DNA of 64,000 nt from an uncultured Roseobacter sp. (lineage in GTDB: Bacteria > Pseudomonadota > Alphaproteobacteria > Rhodobacterales > Rhodobacteraceae): positions 62,001 through 126,000 of the forward strand of contig CANKZM010000008.1 of the NCBI GenBank assembly GCA_947488305.1, in the 5' to 3' direction. The translations under genes were made by a program, and so were the position numbers. The notes beneath the pieces were generated by a model. It was not told where the DNA came from, made no database searches, and saw only the letters and a list, made by a program, of their open reading frames with translations. Shown piece by piece: positions 50,460-60,102 of the stretch (its first letter is position 1; every line of letters begins with the position of its first letter).

Positions 50460-53400
50460 TCACGGATCCAGAACATCGAAGATTTCAATGGTATTGTCGG
50501 CGCCGCTGGTGTCAGGACCTTGCGCGGTGACTTCGGCACGATTGGCCAAAATGGCTGACGTTGCCTCAGAATCGCCGCTGGCATAGGTGAACACCACCGC
50601 CCAAAACCGGATCTGCGCCCCCTCATCCGCTGCCAGTTCCGGCAAGGTTACAGAGAACTCCGCAGCCGGTGGGAACACGGTGGATTGAATCGGGTCGCGG
50701 CTGGCACCCGGGGGTATCTCGAATGGCTCCTCCGGCACGCCCAGAAAGCCAGCAACAGGTCCGATCAGACCCAAGCTGACGCGGTCGTTGATGACGACGT
50801 TCTCCGCCGCTACACCACCGTTGAACACGTCGACGGTATAGAGCACCACATAGAGATTGAATTGCGACGAAATCGCTTCGGGAAGCGGGAACTCAAAGAT
50901 GTCAGAGCGCTTTTCAATTGAAAGTTTTGTGCGCAGATCACGTTCCGTGACCTCTTCCACATGGATGCTGTTCACGCCGCCCGGCAAACCAGCGGTATAG
51001 ACAGCATCGACATCCAGCCGTCGCGGCGTCTGCACAACCAGATAGCCTTCGAAGAAGCTACTGTCAGGCGATGCTCTGTCAAACAGCCGCTCGCGCAAGT
51101 CATCGCAATCGGCTTTCAACGCTTCATCGGTGCCTAAACGATCAATACCAATGGGCAGGATTTCACCTGCCGCCTGTTCCCGTGGGGGAAATGCAAGCGC
51201 AAGCTTTTTGAAGAATGGAATTTCGCGGCTCTGGAAGTTGTGAACATTTACAATCGTCTCATAGGCACCGGGTACTGCCGGAATCTCAGCATCGCCACTG
51301 CCGTCGCCACAGATGAACTTGGCCGCATATTCAAAACGCAGGCAAAGCGCGTCGCTACTGGCGGTCGCCAAGTTATCAGCCGATGCGATGTCGTCCCAGT
51401 CACCGTTGCTGACGCTGACCTCGTTTTCGAGCGTAACAACGTCCCCTCGACCGCACGGCACGCGCGGGGACACGCGACCGGTCAGGATCAGATCACGCGA
51501 GGACCCAGGAGCGATGACGTCCATCTGGCAGGTGACCTCCGATCCAGTGGCAGTGCAAAGGTCGGGCAAATCAACCGGCGTAACGAGGTCATCAAAAGTG
51601 TCCGTCACAATCACTTCACTGGCCGAATTCGGACCAGCATTTGCCACGCTGATTGTATAGGTGACCTCTTGCCCAGCCATCACAAGATCGGGCGTTGCGA
51701 CCTTGGTCACTGACAGGTCCACCGTGTTTAACGCTTCGTTGAAGTCGTCAAAGGCATCGCCGCCCGGCATCTCGTTTTCCGGGAGTGGCGTGCTGCCAGT
51801 CTGGTTCACCTCCAACTCTTCACTGATCCCGTCAAGGATGGGTCTCAGCTGGACAATATCCCAGTCGTCATGACCGGCCAATTCAACGATGGAGTCCGTG
51901 TCGCAATCGCCAATTGTGTCTGTGGCGTTGACGTCGGCTGACACTGTTTCCCCCGGCACGCCATCGTCGTCCCAATCCGGCTGCGCATCCAGTGCGAGGT
52001 CGCGTGGCTCACCAGCTTCGTTGAAAAAGATTGTGAGGTTGTCGCTATCCCCTTCGTCAAGCTCGCGCGTTTCGTCCAAGGCGCCTTCGTCGAGGCCCTC
52101 GTCATCGGAAAAGATCGGCGCACGCGAACGCCCTGTCGTTGTGCGTGCCGGTGAAAAGTCGATGATTTGCGCCTCCAACGCTCCGTCGTTGTCTACGTCC
52201 TGGGCCTGTCCATCCAGCAGGGAACGACGCTTGATCCCTTGCCACATGGTGTAATTCATGACGCTGACATAGTTTGGCTTGCAGTTGACAGAGTCACTGC
52301 CGCCGTGCCTCAAGCCCAGATTGTGTCCCAGCTCGTGCATGAGCGCACCTGGCAGGAAGGTGTACAAGACCGTATCGTCGCCGCCGATTTCGCCCTGCCC
52401 GATTGGGTACTGGTTCTCGTCTTCATTTCGTGGAACAGCTGAAATCATGTAGCGAAAAATACCCAAGCGCACCAAGTCGAAGTTGGCCGATTTGACTTCG
52501 TAGAAGTCTTCGCGCCCGTCACCGTCGATATCGGAGTCAAACACCAACGGTGGCAACTGACCAAGCGGCGGGATGAACTCTCCAGACGGGTCGGGGATGG
52601 TATCCGTTGAGATTTCGTTGCCGCCGCCGAGGTTGTCACCAACAAGTACACCACCACCGTCATCCAACGTTCCGGTGTCGAGCCAGATTGTAATCCCTTC
52701 GCCAGTGTCCGTGCCGCCCGCATCATCCGGCGCGGCCAGAAACGCGGCCCTCAGGGCGGCCAAGGATTCAGCACGTGGTTCGCGATCTTCCATCCAGTCG
52801 ATTTCGACGAAAAGGTCCTTTCGGTCAGGGTCCGCCCCAAAGGTGTGCAATCCGAGAAGGACGTTGCCATCGCAATCCGTGACGCCCTCCGTTTCCCAGA
52901 GGTTTGGCAGGCCATCACCATCGCTATCGACGAACATTGGGTCACCATCAGTCGGCTTTGTGACCACTCTCAGCGCGCTCAGGAAAACTCCATTACCCGC
53001 CGAAAAGTAGTCAGCCTCGCCTGGGTTGATGGCATTACCTCTGGCCCGCACGCGAGCACTGATGCCGATGCCATAAGAACCGCCACTCTCCAGGATGGCA
53101 CCGTCGTCGTCATTGGCAGGCACGTCTCTCGCAAAAGGTGGGCCAAAAAAGTTTTCGAAAAACTGGATTCCATTATCGCCGATCCCACCATTATGGTTTC
53201 GCTCAGCAATCGTCTCGGCGGCGACCATTGCGTCGGTTTCAAGATCGCGAATGATCACGCGGATTTCGACCTCTCCAAAGACGTCGCCGCCACCGCCGAA
53301 TCCGTTGAGAAATCCGGAGAACCGCACATCTGCATTGGCGCGCACGTGCATGTCGCGCTCTGGTTCTATGACGAGGGCGTAAAGCTCGGCATATGACTCG

Positions 53401-53612
53401 TCGGCGGTCAGCGCGCCATCGACCGCCCTTACTCGAAGTCGGTTTTCGGTGGGAACGATGTCGTGCTGTTGTCCATTTTCGATACCGGGTGTGATGTCAC
53501 AATCGGTTCCGACGCATTCGAACGGCTCACCAGGGCGTACGCAGACCGCGAACGCAGGAGATACCGAGAATACGAGGATTGAGACCGCAAGCAGCAGTCT
53601 AATAAGTTCCAT
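50460..53612 (-). CDS. Large exported metzincin-type metalloprotease with DUF11 domain
   Basis: A 1050-residue secreted protein with a signal peptide (1-22). The zinc motif HELGHNLGLRH (426-436) and the Met-turn SVMNY (450-454) define a metzincin-type active site: His426, His430 and His436 bind zinc, Glu427 is the base. Asp-rich calcium-type loops precede it (DSDGDGLPNLWE and DSDIDGDGREDFYE). A DUF11-type beta-sandwich with VDLSVTKVATPDLVMAGQEV starts near residue 633, and a further non-catalytic C-terminal region of about 300 residues ends the chain. It acts outside the cytoplasm. Likely roles are surface-protein or extracellular substrate cleavage. Confidence 0.85.
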   Translation of the reverse strand: MELIRLLLAVSILVFSVSPAFAVCVRPGEPFECVGTDCDITPGIENGQQHDIVPTENRLRVRAVDGALTADESYAELYALVIEPERDMHVRANADVRFSGFLNGFGGGGDVFGEVEIRVIIRDLETDAMVAAETIAERNHNGGIGDNGIQFFENFFGPPFARDVPANDDDGAILESGGSYGIGISARVRARGNAINPGEADYFSAGNGVFLSALRVVTKPTDGDPMFVDSDGDGLPNLWETEGVTDCDGNVLLGLHTFGADPDRKDLFVEIDWMEDREPRAESLAALRAAFLAAPDDAGGTDTGEGITIWLDTGTLDDGGGVLVGDNLGGGNEISTDTIPDPSGEFIPPLGQLPPLVFDSDIDGDGREDFYEVKSANFDLVRLGIFRYMISAVPRNEDENQYPIGQGEIGGDDTVLYTFLPGALMHELGHNLGLRHGGSDSVNCKPNYVSVMNYTMWQGIKRRSLLDGQAQDVDNDGALEAQIIDFSPARTTTGRSRAPIFSDDEGLDEGALDETRELDEGDSDNLTIFFNEAGEPRDLALDAQPDWDDDGVPGETVSADVNATDTIGDCDTDSIVELAGHDDWDIVQLRPILDGISEELEVNQTGSTPLPENEMPGGDAFDDFNEALNTVDLSVTKVATPDLVMAGQEVTYTISVANAGPNSASEVIVTDTFDDLVTPVDLPDLCTATGSEVTCQMDVIAPGSSRDLILTGRVSPRVPCGRGDVVTLENEVSVSNGDWDDIASADNLATASSDALCLRFEYAAKFICGDGSGDAEIPAVPGAYETIVNVHNFQSREIPFFKKLALAFPPREQAAGEILPIGIDRLGTDEALKADCDDLRERLFDRASPDSSFFEGYLVVQTPRRLDVDAVYTAGLPGGVNSIHVEEVTERDLRTKLSIEKRSDIFEFPLPEAISSQFNLYVVLYTVDVFNGGVAAENVVINDRVSLGLIGPVAGFLGVPEEPFEIPPGASRDPIQSTVFPPAAEFSVTLPELAADEGAQIRFWAVVFTYASGDSEATSAILANRAEVTAQGPDTSGADNTIEIFDVLDP

Positions 53613-53774
53613 AATTGAAGCCCTCTAATTTACCTGGTCGGCTCAGGCCGCGAAAATAGAGATTCCAAATTAGTGCGCTAAGGGTACCATTTTTTTGCTG
53701 TTTTCACAATCTGCGCTCAAAAACTGGCAGTTTGCCTTAAGCAGTCAGACAGGATGTTGCATGCAATTGCGTCA

Positions 53775-54167
53775 TCAGTGCTCGTCGTCCCGGCGTGGTC
53801 CGGATCCCGAGGAACCTTCGTGCAAATCCTCCGAATTCAGCACTTCGGAGACACGTCGCCGCGCAGCGTCAATACACTCATGAACAAGGTATAAGTTTTC
53901 TTTCTGGGCGTATTCGGCGAGATCTGCGAGAACAGCGACCATCCAAGAATGGTCTGCATCGACGACCGTTGGCTCAGGAGGTTCGGAGGGCACATCCCCA
54001 GAAATTTGCGGGTGCTCTTCGGCGGAGACCGGATCTTGAAACTTGGGGGCATCGGATTCCCTGAAACCGCCGTACAACTGATCGACAGATTTATACAAAT
54101 CCTTCACGCGTTGGATGTCACTCTTCGACCTTGGTCGGCCTTGCTGTTTATCACTTTCATCAGCCAT
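53775..54167 (-). CDS. Hypothetical cytoplasmic protein
   Basis: A 130-residue acidic, soluble protein. The N-terminal third (ESDKQQGRPRSKSDIQRVKD) is charged, a Pro/Glu-rich linker follows (about 45-68), and the C-terminal helix pair DLAEYAQKENLYLVHECIDA looks folded. The tail is polar and repetitive in Ser/Gly. No clear ribosome site precedes the ATG. It diverges from the regulator gene across 113 nt. Confidence 0.5.
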   Translation of the reverse strand: MADESDKQQGRPRSKSDIQRVKDLYKSVDQLYGGFRESDAPKFQDPVSAEEHPQISGDVPSEPPEPTVVDADHSWMVAVLADLAEYAQKENLYLVHECIDAARRRVSEVLNSEDLHEGSSGSGPRRDDEH

Positions 54168-54280
54168 CGTTCACAATTACTCATTTGTTAAGATTGAGCT
54201 AAGCTGCGCAAAAGGCGTGCTGTTGCGACAGCACGTGCCCCGCATTGACGGCAACAAACGGACGACTAGCATTCCAGCCA

Positions 54281-56026
54281 ATGACCCGATTCTCTGAAAC
54301 AGATAGTAATACGCGTGATCCCGGCGGATTGGTCCCAACCACCCTGCATCCCGATCCTGAGAGTGTATTGAGTACTTTGGATTCCATTGTTGCATCGGGG
54401 GTATTGGGGGCCGGTGACCGGCGCGCAAGCTTGTTGCGCTATCTGGTGAACGAAGAGCTTGAAGGGAGAGGCCCCCAGATCAAGGCGTTTTCAATTGCTA
54501 TTGATGTTTTGGGCCGTGACGCTTCTTTCGATCCGAACACAGACAGCATCGTGAGATCCGAGGTTGGTCGCCTTCGGGATGCGCTCAGACTGTATTTTGC
54601 TGAAAAGGCCGGCAACGACGATGTATCGATCGAAATCCCCAAGGGAACATATCGACCCACTATTTCAAGCAGAACAACTGAACGTCCTTCCCGGCAGAGA
54701 TCACGTTACAAACGTGTGGCGCTTATTTCTGCCTGCATTGCCATAATCCTGTTTGCGATAGGCGCGATTTACAAAAACACATTCACCGATCCAGCCCAAG
54801 GCACGGCAACACGGGGACCAACAACAACCGTGCCGTATGAGCTGGTCAGGATCGCTGTCGCACCCTTTGCCGGGACCGGGAACAACCCAAACACGGACCA
54901 ACTCGCCTTTGGCATTTATTCAGAATTATCTGTGGGTCTCGCAGCTTATCCCTGGATCGCCGTTGTCTCCCCGGTCGGTGGGATTGAGACCCTCGACACG
55001 ACGGAGGTCGACTATGTGCTAATTGGTGACGTGCACTGGAACTCAGATACCATTCTCACCAGTGCCAGACTGGTCGATATTGACGACGAGCGGGTGGTCT
55101 GGGCCGACGCTCAGACCCTCCTGACCGAACCCAAGGCAATAAGAGCTTCTGTGAATCGACTGATCAGCCAGATTACTTTTGAACTGGGCTCCACGCATGG
55201 CATTGCCTCGGAATTGCTCAAGGCGAAAAATGCAAAGGCCTCGCCCGAAAGCTTCGCCGCGTTTGTCTGTTTCCTAAAGTTATATTCTTATGTGGCCCGA
55301 CCTACAGATAGCGGTCATCTGGCGTTGAGAAATTGCCTTTCGGAGGCTGTCGAGGAGTTTCCCAGCTTTGGCGATGGCTGGGCCGCTCTGGCGCGTGTTC
55401 ATATTGACGAAGCCCGCTTTGGTAGAAACAGACGTTCTGACGCGGACCCATGGCAGGATGCCAAATACGCAATTGATCAGGCCTTGAAACACGCTCCTCT
55501 GCGCATGCCTACGTTGAATGTGGCGGTAATTTGGAGCATCGAGTCACCAGAGCAAGACCTGGATGCGTTTGAGCGGTTTTCTTCGCTACTACTGCATTTG
55601 TACCCGCGGCACCCCTATACCCTGTACAATGTTGGCTCCCGCATGGCGGAGTTCGCCGGGGATTGGGATAAGGGTCTCGCGCTGATTTACGAAGCCATTG
55701 ATCTTGAGCCTTACCCGCCAAGTGCTTTTTATGTGACCAAGGCTTATCAAGCGGCGTTGAGCGGGAGCGCCGAGGAGGCTCTTTCATCGGTAGAGCCATT
55801 GACCGCGATTACATCTGAATCTCAACTTCTTCTCAGATATTTGGCGGCGGCCCGAAATGGATTGACGACCGAGATGCACGCCAATCGAGTTTTACTGACC
55901 GAGCAGGGCTTAGCGGAGGATGACGATATCATCAGCCACGTTTTGCACCGTCGATATGTCCAAGAGTTGGAGGCCGCTCTGATAAGCCAACTGGAACGCG
56001 CTTTCAAAGCAGAAACTGGTCAATGA
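54281..56026 (+). CDS. Membrane-tethered winged-helix regulator with TolB-like and TPR regions
   Basis: A 581-residue protein. The N-terminal domain (about 25-115: LLRYLVNEELEGRGPQIKAF, then FDPNTDSIVRSEVGRLRDAL and IEIPKGTYRP) is the DNA-binding-like domain common in alphaproteobacterial proteins often labelled adenylate-cyclase-like. One transmembrane helix follows (about 145-168), then a TolB-like periplasmic domain starting VRIAVAPFAG, then TPR-like helices to the end. This is the CadC-type one-component layout. The ATG shown has no ribosome site; an in-frame TTG 36 nt upstream is possible. It may control the metalloprotease or neighbouring genes. Confidence 0.75.
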   Translation: MTRFSETDSNTRDPGGLVPTTLHPDPESVLSTLDSIVASGVLGAGDRRASLLRYLVNEELEGRGPQIKAFSIAIDVLGRDASFDPNTDSIVRSEVGRLRDALRLYFAEKAGNDDVSIEIPKGTYRPTISSRTTERPSRQRSRYKRVALISACIAIILFAIGAIYKNTFTDPAQGTATRGPTTTVPYELVRIAVAPFAGTGNNPNTDQLAFGIYSELSVGLAAYPWIAVVSPVGGIETLDTTEVDYVLIGDVHWNSDTILTSARLVDIDDERVVWADAQTLLTEPKAIRASVNRLISQITFELGSTHGIASELLKAKNAKASPESFAAFVCFLKLYSYVARPTDSGHLALRNCLSEAVEEFPSFGDGWAALARVHIDEARFGRNRRSDADPWQDAKYAIDQALKHAPLRMPTLNVAVIWSIESPEQDLDAFERFSSLLLHLYPRHPYTLYNVGSRMAEFAGDWDKGLALIYEAIDLEPYPPSAFYVTKAYQAALSGSAEEALSSVEPLTAITSESQLLLRYLAAARNGLTTEMHANRVLLTEQGLAEDDDIISHVLHRRYVQELEAALISQLERAFKAETGQ

Positions 56027-56275
56027 TCGGACTTAGGTATCCACCTTCGGATCACACCATAGCACGTTGACTAAAAGGAAAGCCGGTTGGTGTCTGCAAT
56101 GCGCGTCTGGCAGCCAGCTTGGCGGCATCGCTCTTTCGCTGTCTAATGTAGTCTTGAATTAACCCCGCTGATCCTGCGCTTCATGCAGCGTTGTTCAGTG
56201 CGCACTGCCGTCAGGACCGGCTTTTTCATGTCGGGGTGCTGTCTGTTGCAGCGGTGGTTCAATAAAATATTCGGC

Positions 56276-57661
56276 TTAGGTCGGTCCACCCGTGTGAGCG
56301 ATGTCCCAGAAAAGGCCTGCCATCAGCTTCAACGCATCGCGACATACGGGCTTCAGGACATGCTCGTTCGGGGCATGCTGTGAACAACCTCGATAGGAAT
56401 GCGGCACCCAGACGGTCGGAAGGTCAAGGATGTCCGCAAAGACATCGTTGGGAAGCGACCCTGCCAGGTTGGGAAGGATATGCGGCGGTTTGCCAGAGGA
56501 TTGTTCAAGCGAATGTGCAACGAACCGGACCCATGGATGATCCGGGGACAGCCGCGTTGCATTGAAGAATGCGCGGTCGTGCGGGACGATCTGAACGACA
56601 CCGAACCCCCGCGCATCAAGATGCCTGCGCAGTGCGGGCAAGATGTCGTCCAAGTTGGTGCCAACGACAAAGCGAAGCTGGCACGCTGCCTTGGCATGAC
56701 CCGAGATCGCATTTACTGGTGCTTCGGGAACGCCGCTTTTTATTGCAAGGACCGCAAAACTATTCCAGCCAAAGACACGCTCGGCAGGTGTCAGGTTTTC
56801 CTCCCCCCAGTTCTCGTCGATCTCGGGTCCACCGTCTCCCTTGATGGGAAGGTCTCGTAGGGCATCACGGATGTCGTCGGTCAGGCTGGTGGTACGCCAT
56901 TCTGGCACCTGAATTTGCCCGCGCGTATCGGTGATCGTCGCCAAGGCCTGCGCAAGGATCATCGCAGGATCGGCGAGAAGCCCACCCCAATTACCGGAAT
57001 GATGCGCACCCTCTCGCAAATCCACAATCAGGTCGAAAGACATGCCGCCACGCGCGCCCATGAACATTGTGGGGGTGTCGGACTGAAGACGGGGACCATC
57101 GGACGCGATCAGAACGTCTGCGGCCAAAGCCTCCCTGTTTGCCGCGCAGAACTCCGACAGGCCCGGCGAGCCCATTTCTTCACCCATCTCTATCAGAATG
57201 CGGCTGTTGAAGCCAAGTGATCCACGGGTATCGATGACGGCTTTCAGGGCCGCTATGTTGATCAGGTGTTGTCCCTTGTTGTCCGCTGTGCCGCGCCCGT
57301 AGAGCCGGTCGCCTTCGTCAACAAGGCGAAACGGGTGTAAGCCATCGCGCCACTGGTCGGTTTGCGCCCGGATCACGTCACCATGACCGTATGTCAGAAT
57401 GGTTGGAAGCGTTTCATTTTCGATACGTTCTGCAACAATGAAAGGACCTGCATTCTGTGCCGGGTTTTGATGGATTTTGCAGGTGAAGCCGATAGCGCTC
57501 AGGCGGGGGATCAGGGCTTGTTCAAGATATCTCGGTAGTTCGGCTGCTTTGTCGGGCGTCTGGCTCTCGGTTTCATGGGCCACCAGGTCGCCCAGATCGC
57601 GGGTAAAGTCCCCAGTATCGAAGTACTGGGTGGCGGTATCGACGGCGGATGCACGTGTCAT
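56276..57661 (-). CDS. M20-family dipeptidase/peptidase
   Basis: A 461-residue cytoplasmic metallopeptidase of the M20 ArgE/DapE/dipeptidase group. Metal-binding pattern: His93 and Asp95 in GHGD, bridging Asp127 in [10 protein letters not shown], catalytic Glu161 and Glu162 in GEEMGS, and a distal His near the C terminus in HAPNEH. It hydrolyses a peptide or amide bond of an imported compound. Last gene of the second dpp operon, 9 nt after the preceding M20 gene. Confidence 0.9.
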   Translation of the reverse strand: MTRASAVDTATQYFDTGDFTRDLGDLVAHETESQTPDKAAELPRYLEQALIPRLSAIGFTCKIHQNPAQNAGPFIVAERIENETLPTILTYGHGDVIRAQTDQWRDGLHPFRLVDEGDRLYGRGTADNKGQHLINIAALKAVIDTRGSLGFNSRILIEMGEEMGSPGLSEFCAANREALAADVLIASDGPRLQSDTPTMFMGARGGMSFDLIVDLREGAHHSGNWGGLLADPAMILAQALATITDTRGQIQVPEWRTTSLTDDIRDALRDLPIKGDGGPEIDENWGEENLTPAERVFGWNSFAVLAIKSGVPEAPVNAISGHAKAACQLRFVVGTNLDDILPALRRHLDARGFGVVQIVPHDRAFFNATRLSPDHPWVRFVAHSLEQSSGKPPHILPNLAGSLPNDVFADILDLPTVWVPHSYRGCSQHAPNEHVLKPVCRDALKLMAGLFWDIAHTGGPT

Positions 57662-57670
57662 GTTGATCCT

Positions 57671-59089
57671 TCAGACCGGAGGACGCACATCATCCGGGAT
57701 CGGACAGGTATAGGGCGTCTGCTCCAGATGATCTTGATGTGTCTCGCGCGCAGCGGCGATGAGGGATTGGTTTTGGACCAATCGGCAGGCTGTAGCGGCC
57801 ATCGCTTTGGCCGCATAGATCATCCCCTTGTGGGCAGCCGGAGCCTTGCCCTGCGCGACGGTTTGCCAAGTGTGGAACGGCGTTCCGATGGCGCAGGTGG
57901 CCACCCGCGCCTGAACGGTGGGAACGGCCCAGCTTACGTCGCCAACATCCGTAGACCCCTCCCCTCCATCGCTGTGACGGTCGAGCGGGGCGATGAAATC
58001 ACAAAGTGCGAGATCCTTTACCGGTTTGGCCCCGATCCGCTTGAATGTCGTGTCGATATCTGCGGCTGTCAGCGTACTCTGGATGTCTCGGGCGAAGGCC
58101 TCGTCTGCGTCGTCAAAGGCGACAGGTCCAAGTTTTTCAAGCTCCTGCTGCATTGCTTCTTCCAGCGGTCGGTTGCCGAGCAAATTGGAAACGCCGGAGA
58201 ACACCTGACTTGTGACTTGCGTCCCGGTCATGAGAGCAGCACCTTCAGCAATGTTGCGGACGCGTGTGACAAGGTCAGCCAGCTCCGGCAACGAACTGGC
58301 GCGGACAAGCTGGCGCACCGTGGCCTTTGCCTGCACCACATTCGGCGCAACGCCGCCGGCGTCGAGATATGCGTAATGCACGCGCGCGCTGTCGGGCATG
58401 TGTTCGCGCAAATAGTTGACGCCGACGTTCATCAATTCAACCGCGTCGAGCGCTGATCGGCCCAACTCGGGTGCACCCGCCGCATGCGCTGCTTTGCCGT
58501 GGAAGGTGAAGTCGATCCGGGTGTTTGCGAGCGATCTTGCCTCGTTCACACCCGTGAAGGTCGCCGGGTGCCAGGAGATGGCCGCGTCCACATCATCAAA
58601 GAGGCCCTCACGCACCATGTAAGTCTTTGCCGCGCCCCCTTCTTCCGCGGGACAACCGTAGTAACGAACGCGCCCTTTGATGCCGTTCTCCGCTAACCAG
58701 TCCTTAACGGCGGTGGCCGCAAGAAGGGCCGCACCGCCAAGAAGGTTATGCCCGCACCCGTGGCCGTTCCCGCCCTCTTCCAGCGGTTGATGTTCGGCCA
58801 CGCCGGGAGCCTGGCTGAGATAGGGCAACGCGTCGAACTCACCGAGGATTGCGATGACGGGGCCTTCATCTCCTGCCTCCCCGACCACGGCGGTTGGGAT
58901 ACCGGCCGCGTTTTCGGTGATCTTGAAGCCTTGAGCCTGCAGCATCCGCTTATGTTCCGCGACGGACTTGTGCTCGGCATAGAGAGTCTCGGGCGTGTCG
59001 AAAACGCGATCTGACAGTTCGATGAAATCATCGCGATGGCGGTCGACGTGGTCCCAGATTGGATCGGCGTTCTTCAAGGGTGTCTCCAT
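57671..59089 (-). CDS. M20 amidohydrolase, AbgB-like
   Basis: A 472-residue M20-family amidohydrolase, of the AbgB (p-aminobenzoyl-glutamate hydrolase B) group by its segments FDTPETLYAEHKS, GNGHGCGHNLLGG (metal-binding Cys/His) and CPAEEGGAAKTYMV. The dimerisation domain with FHGKAAHAAGAPELGRSAL is present. ATG is used; a TTG 12 nt upstream would overlap the ATPase gene. It is co-transcribed with a peptide-type transporter and another M20 enzyme, suggesting uptake and cleavage of amide- or peptide-linked amino acids. Confidence 0.9.
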   Translation of the reverse strand: METPLKNADPIWDHVDRHRDDFIELSDRVFDTPETLYAEHKSVAEHKRMLQAQGFKITENAAGIPTAVVGEAGDEGPVIAILGEFDALPYLSQAPGVAEHQPLEEGGNGHGCGHNLLGGAALLAATAVKDWLAENGIKGRVRYYGCPAEEGGAAKTYMVREGLFDDVDAAISWHPATFTGVNEARSLANTRIDFTFHGKAAHAAGAPELGRSALDAVELMNVGVNYLREHMPDSARVHYAYLDAGGVAPNVVQAKATVRQLVRASSLPELADLVTRVRNIAEGAALMTGTQVTSQVFSGVSNLLGNRPLEEAMQQELEKLGPVAFDDADEAFARDIQSTLTAADIDTTFKRIGAKPVKDLALCDFIAPLDRHSDGGEGSTDVGDVSWAVPTVQARVATCAIGTPFHTWQTVAQGKAPAAHKGMIYAAKAMAATACRLVQNQSLIAAARETHQDHLEQTPYTCPIPDDVRPPV

Positions 59090-59097
59090 TTTCAAAT

Positions 59098-60102
59098 TCA
59101 AACGGTCTCGCCGTGCTCCAAAAGGCAGGCGGTTTCGCGTCCGCCGCGCCCAGACTTCAAGTCAGGAACGGTGGCGCGGCAGTCGGCTGTCGCAACAGGA
59201 CAGCGTGGGTGAAAAGTGCATCCTGGCGGTGGATCAAGCGGTGAGGGAATTTCCCCCTTGATCGGCTCGAACGCACGGCGGCGCTGATCAAGGCGCGGAG
59301 CTTCAGCCAGAAGCGCCTTGGTGTAGGGATGCCGAGGGTCAGAGAAAATCTCTTCCGTTGATGCGCTCTCAACGATACGGCCCAGATACATGATCGCGAC
59401 GCGGTCGGCGATATGCTCCACCACGCTCAGGTCGTGGCTGATAAACAGGTAGGTCAGTCCCAATTCCTCGCGCAAATCCATGAAAAGGTTAATGACCTGC
59501 GCCTGTATCGAAACATCAAGTGCTGCGATGGCCTCATCGCACACCAGAAACTTCGGCTTCACGGCCAGCGCACGCGCGATGCCGATGCGCTGGCGCTGGC
59601 CGCCGGAAAACTGGTGTGCATAGCGCTTCTTCAATGCAGGGTCGAGCCCGACCTTGCGCATCACCTCATCCACGTAGTCGGGGATATCGGATTTGCCGAC
59701 AATCCCGTGCATCCGGGGCGCTTCGCCGATGATATCCTCGACCCGCATCCGCGGATTAAGGCTGGCGAAAGGGTCCTGAAAGATCATCTGGATGGCCAGC
59801 GTGGCCGCGCGCTTGTCGGCCCCGGTCAGCGTCGCCACATCTTTGCCTTCATAGAACATCTGCCCGTCGCTCGCCGCGTGAATGCCTGCGACGACGCGCC
59901 CCAATGTGGACTTACCGCAACCGGACTCGCCGACAAGCCCAAGAACCTCGCCCTTCATGATCGACAAGTTGACATTGTCGACGGCATGGACCGTTTCTTC
60001 CCGGATGTTGGCGCCAAGTCGTTGGGCAATTTTGCCCGCCACGTCCAACCGCTTGGTAAAACGTTTCGAGACGCCCCGAATTTCGACCAATGGATCCGTC
60101 AT
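59098..60102 (-). CDS. dppF: Dipeptide-type ABC ATPase DppF (second operon)
   Basis: A 334-residue ATPase: Walker A GESGCGKST, Q-loop MIFQDPFASLNP, signature FSGGQRQR, Walker B FLVCDEAIAALD (a common DEA variant in place of DEP) and H-loop SHDLS. The C-terminal cysteine cluster GCTFHPRCPVATADC is present. The ATG overlaps the dppD stop (ATGA) after a GGAGA site; the longer in-frame reading is unsupported. Confidence 0.93.
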   Translation of the reverse strand: MTDPLVEIRGVSKRFTKRLDVAGKIAQRLGANIREETVHAVDNVNLSIMKGEVLGLVGESGCGKSTLGRVVAGIHAASDGQMFYEGKDVATLTGADKRAATLAIQMIFQDPFASLNPRMRVEDIIGEAPRMHGIVGKSDIPDYVDEVMRKVGLDPALKKRYAHQFSGGQRQRIGIARALAVKPKFLVCDEAIAALDVSIQAQVINLFMDLREELGLTYLFISHDLSVVEHIADRVAIMYLGRIVESASTEEIFSDPRHPYTKALLAEAPRLDQRRRAFEPIKGEIPSPLDPPPGCTFHPRCPVATADCRATVPDLKSGRGGRETACLLEHGETV

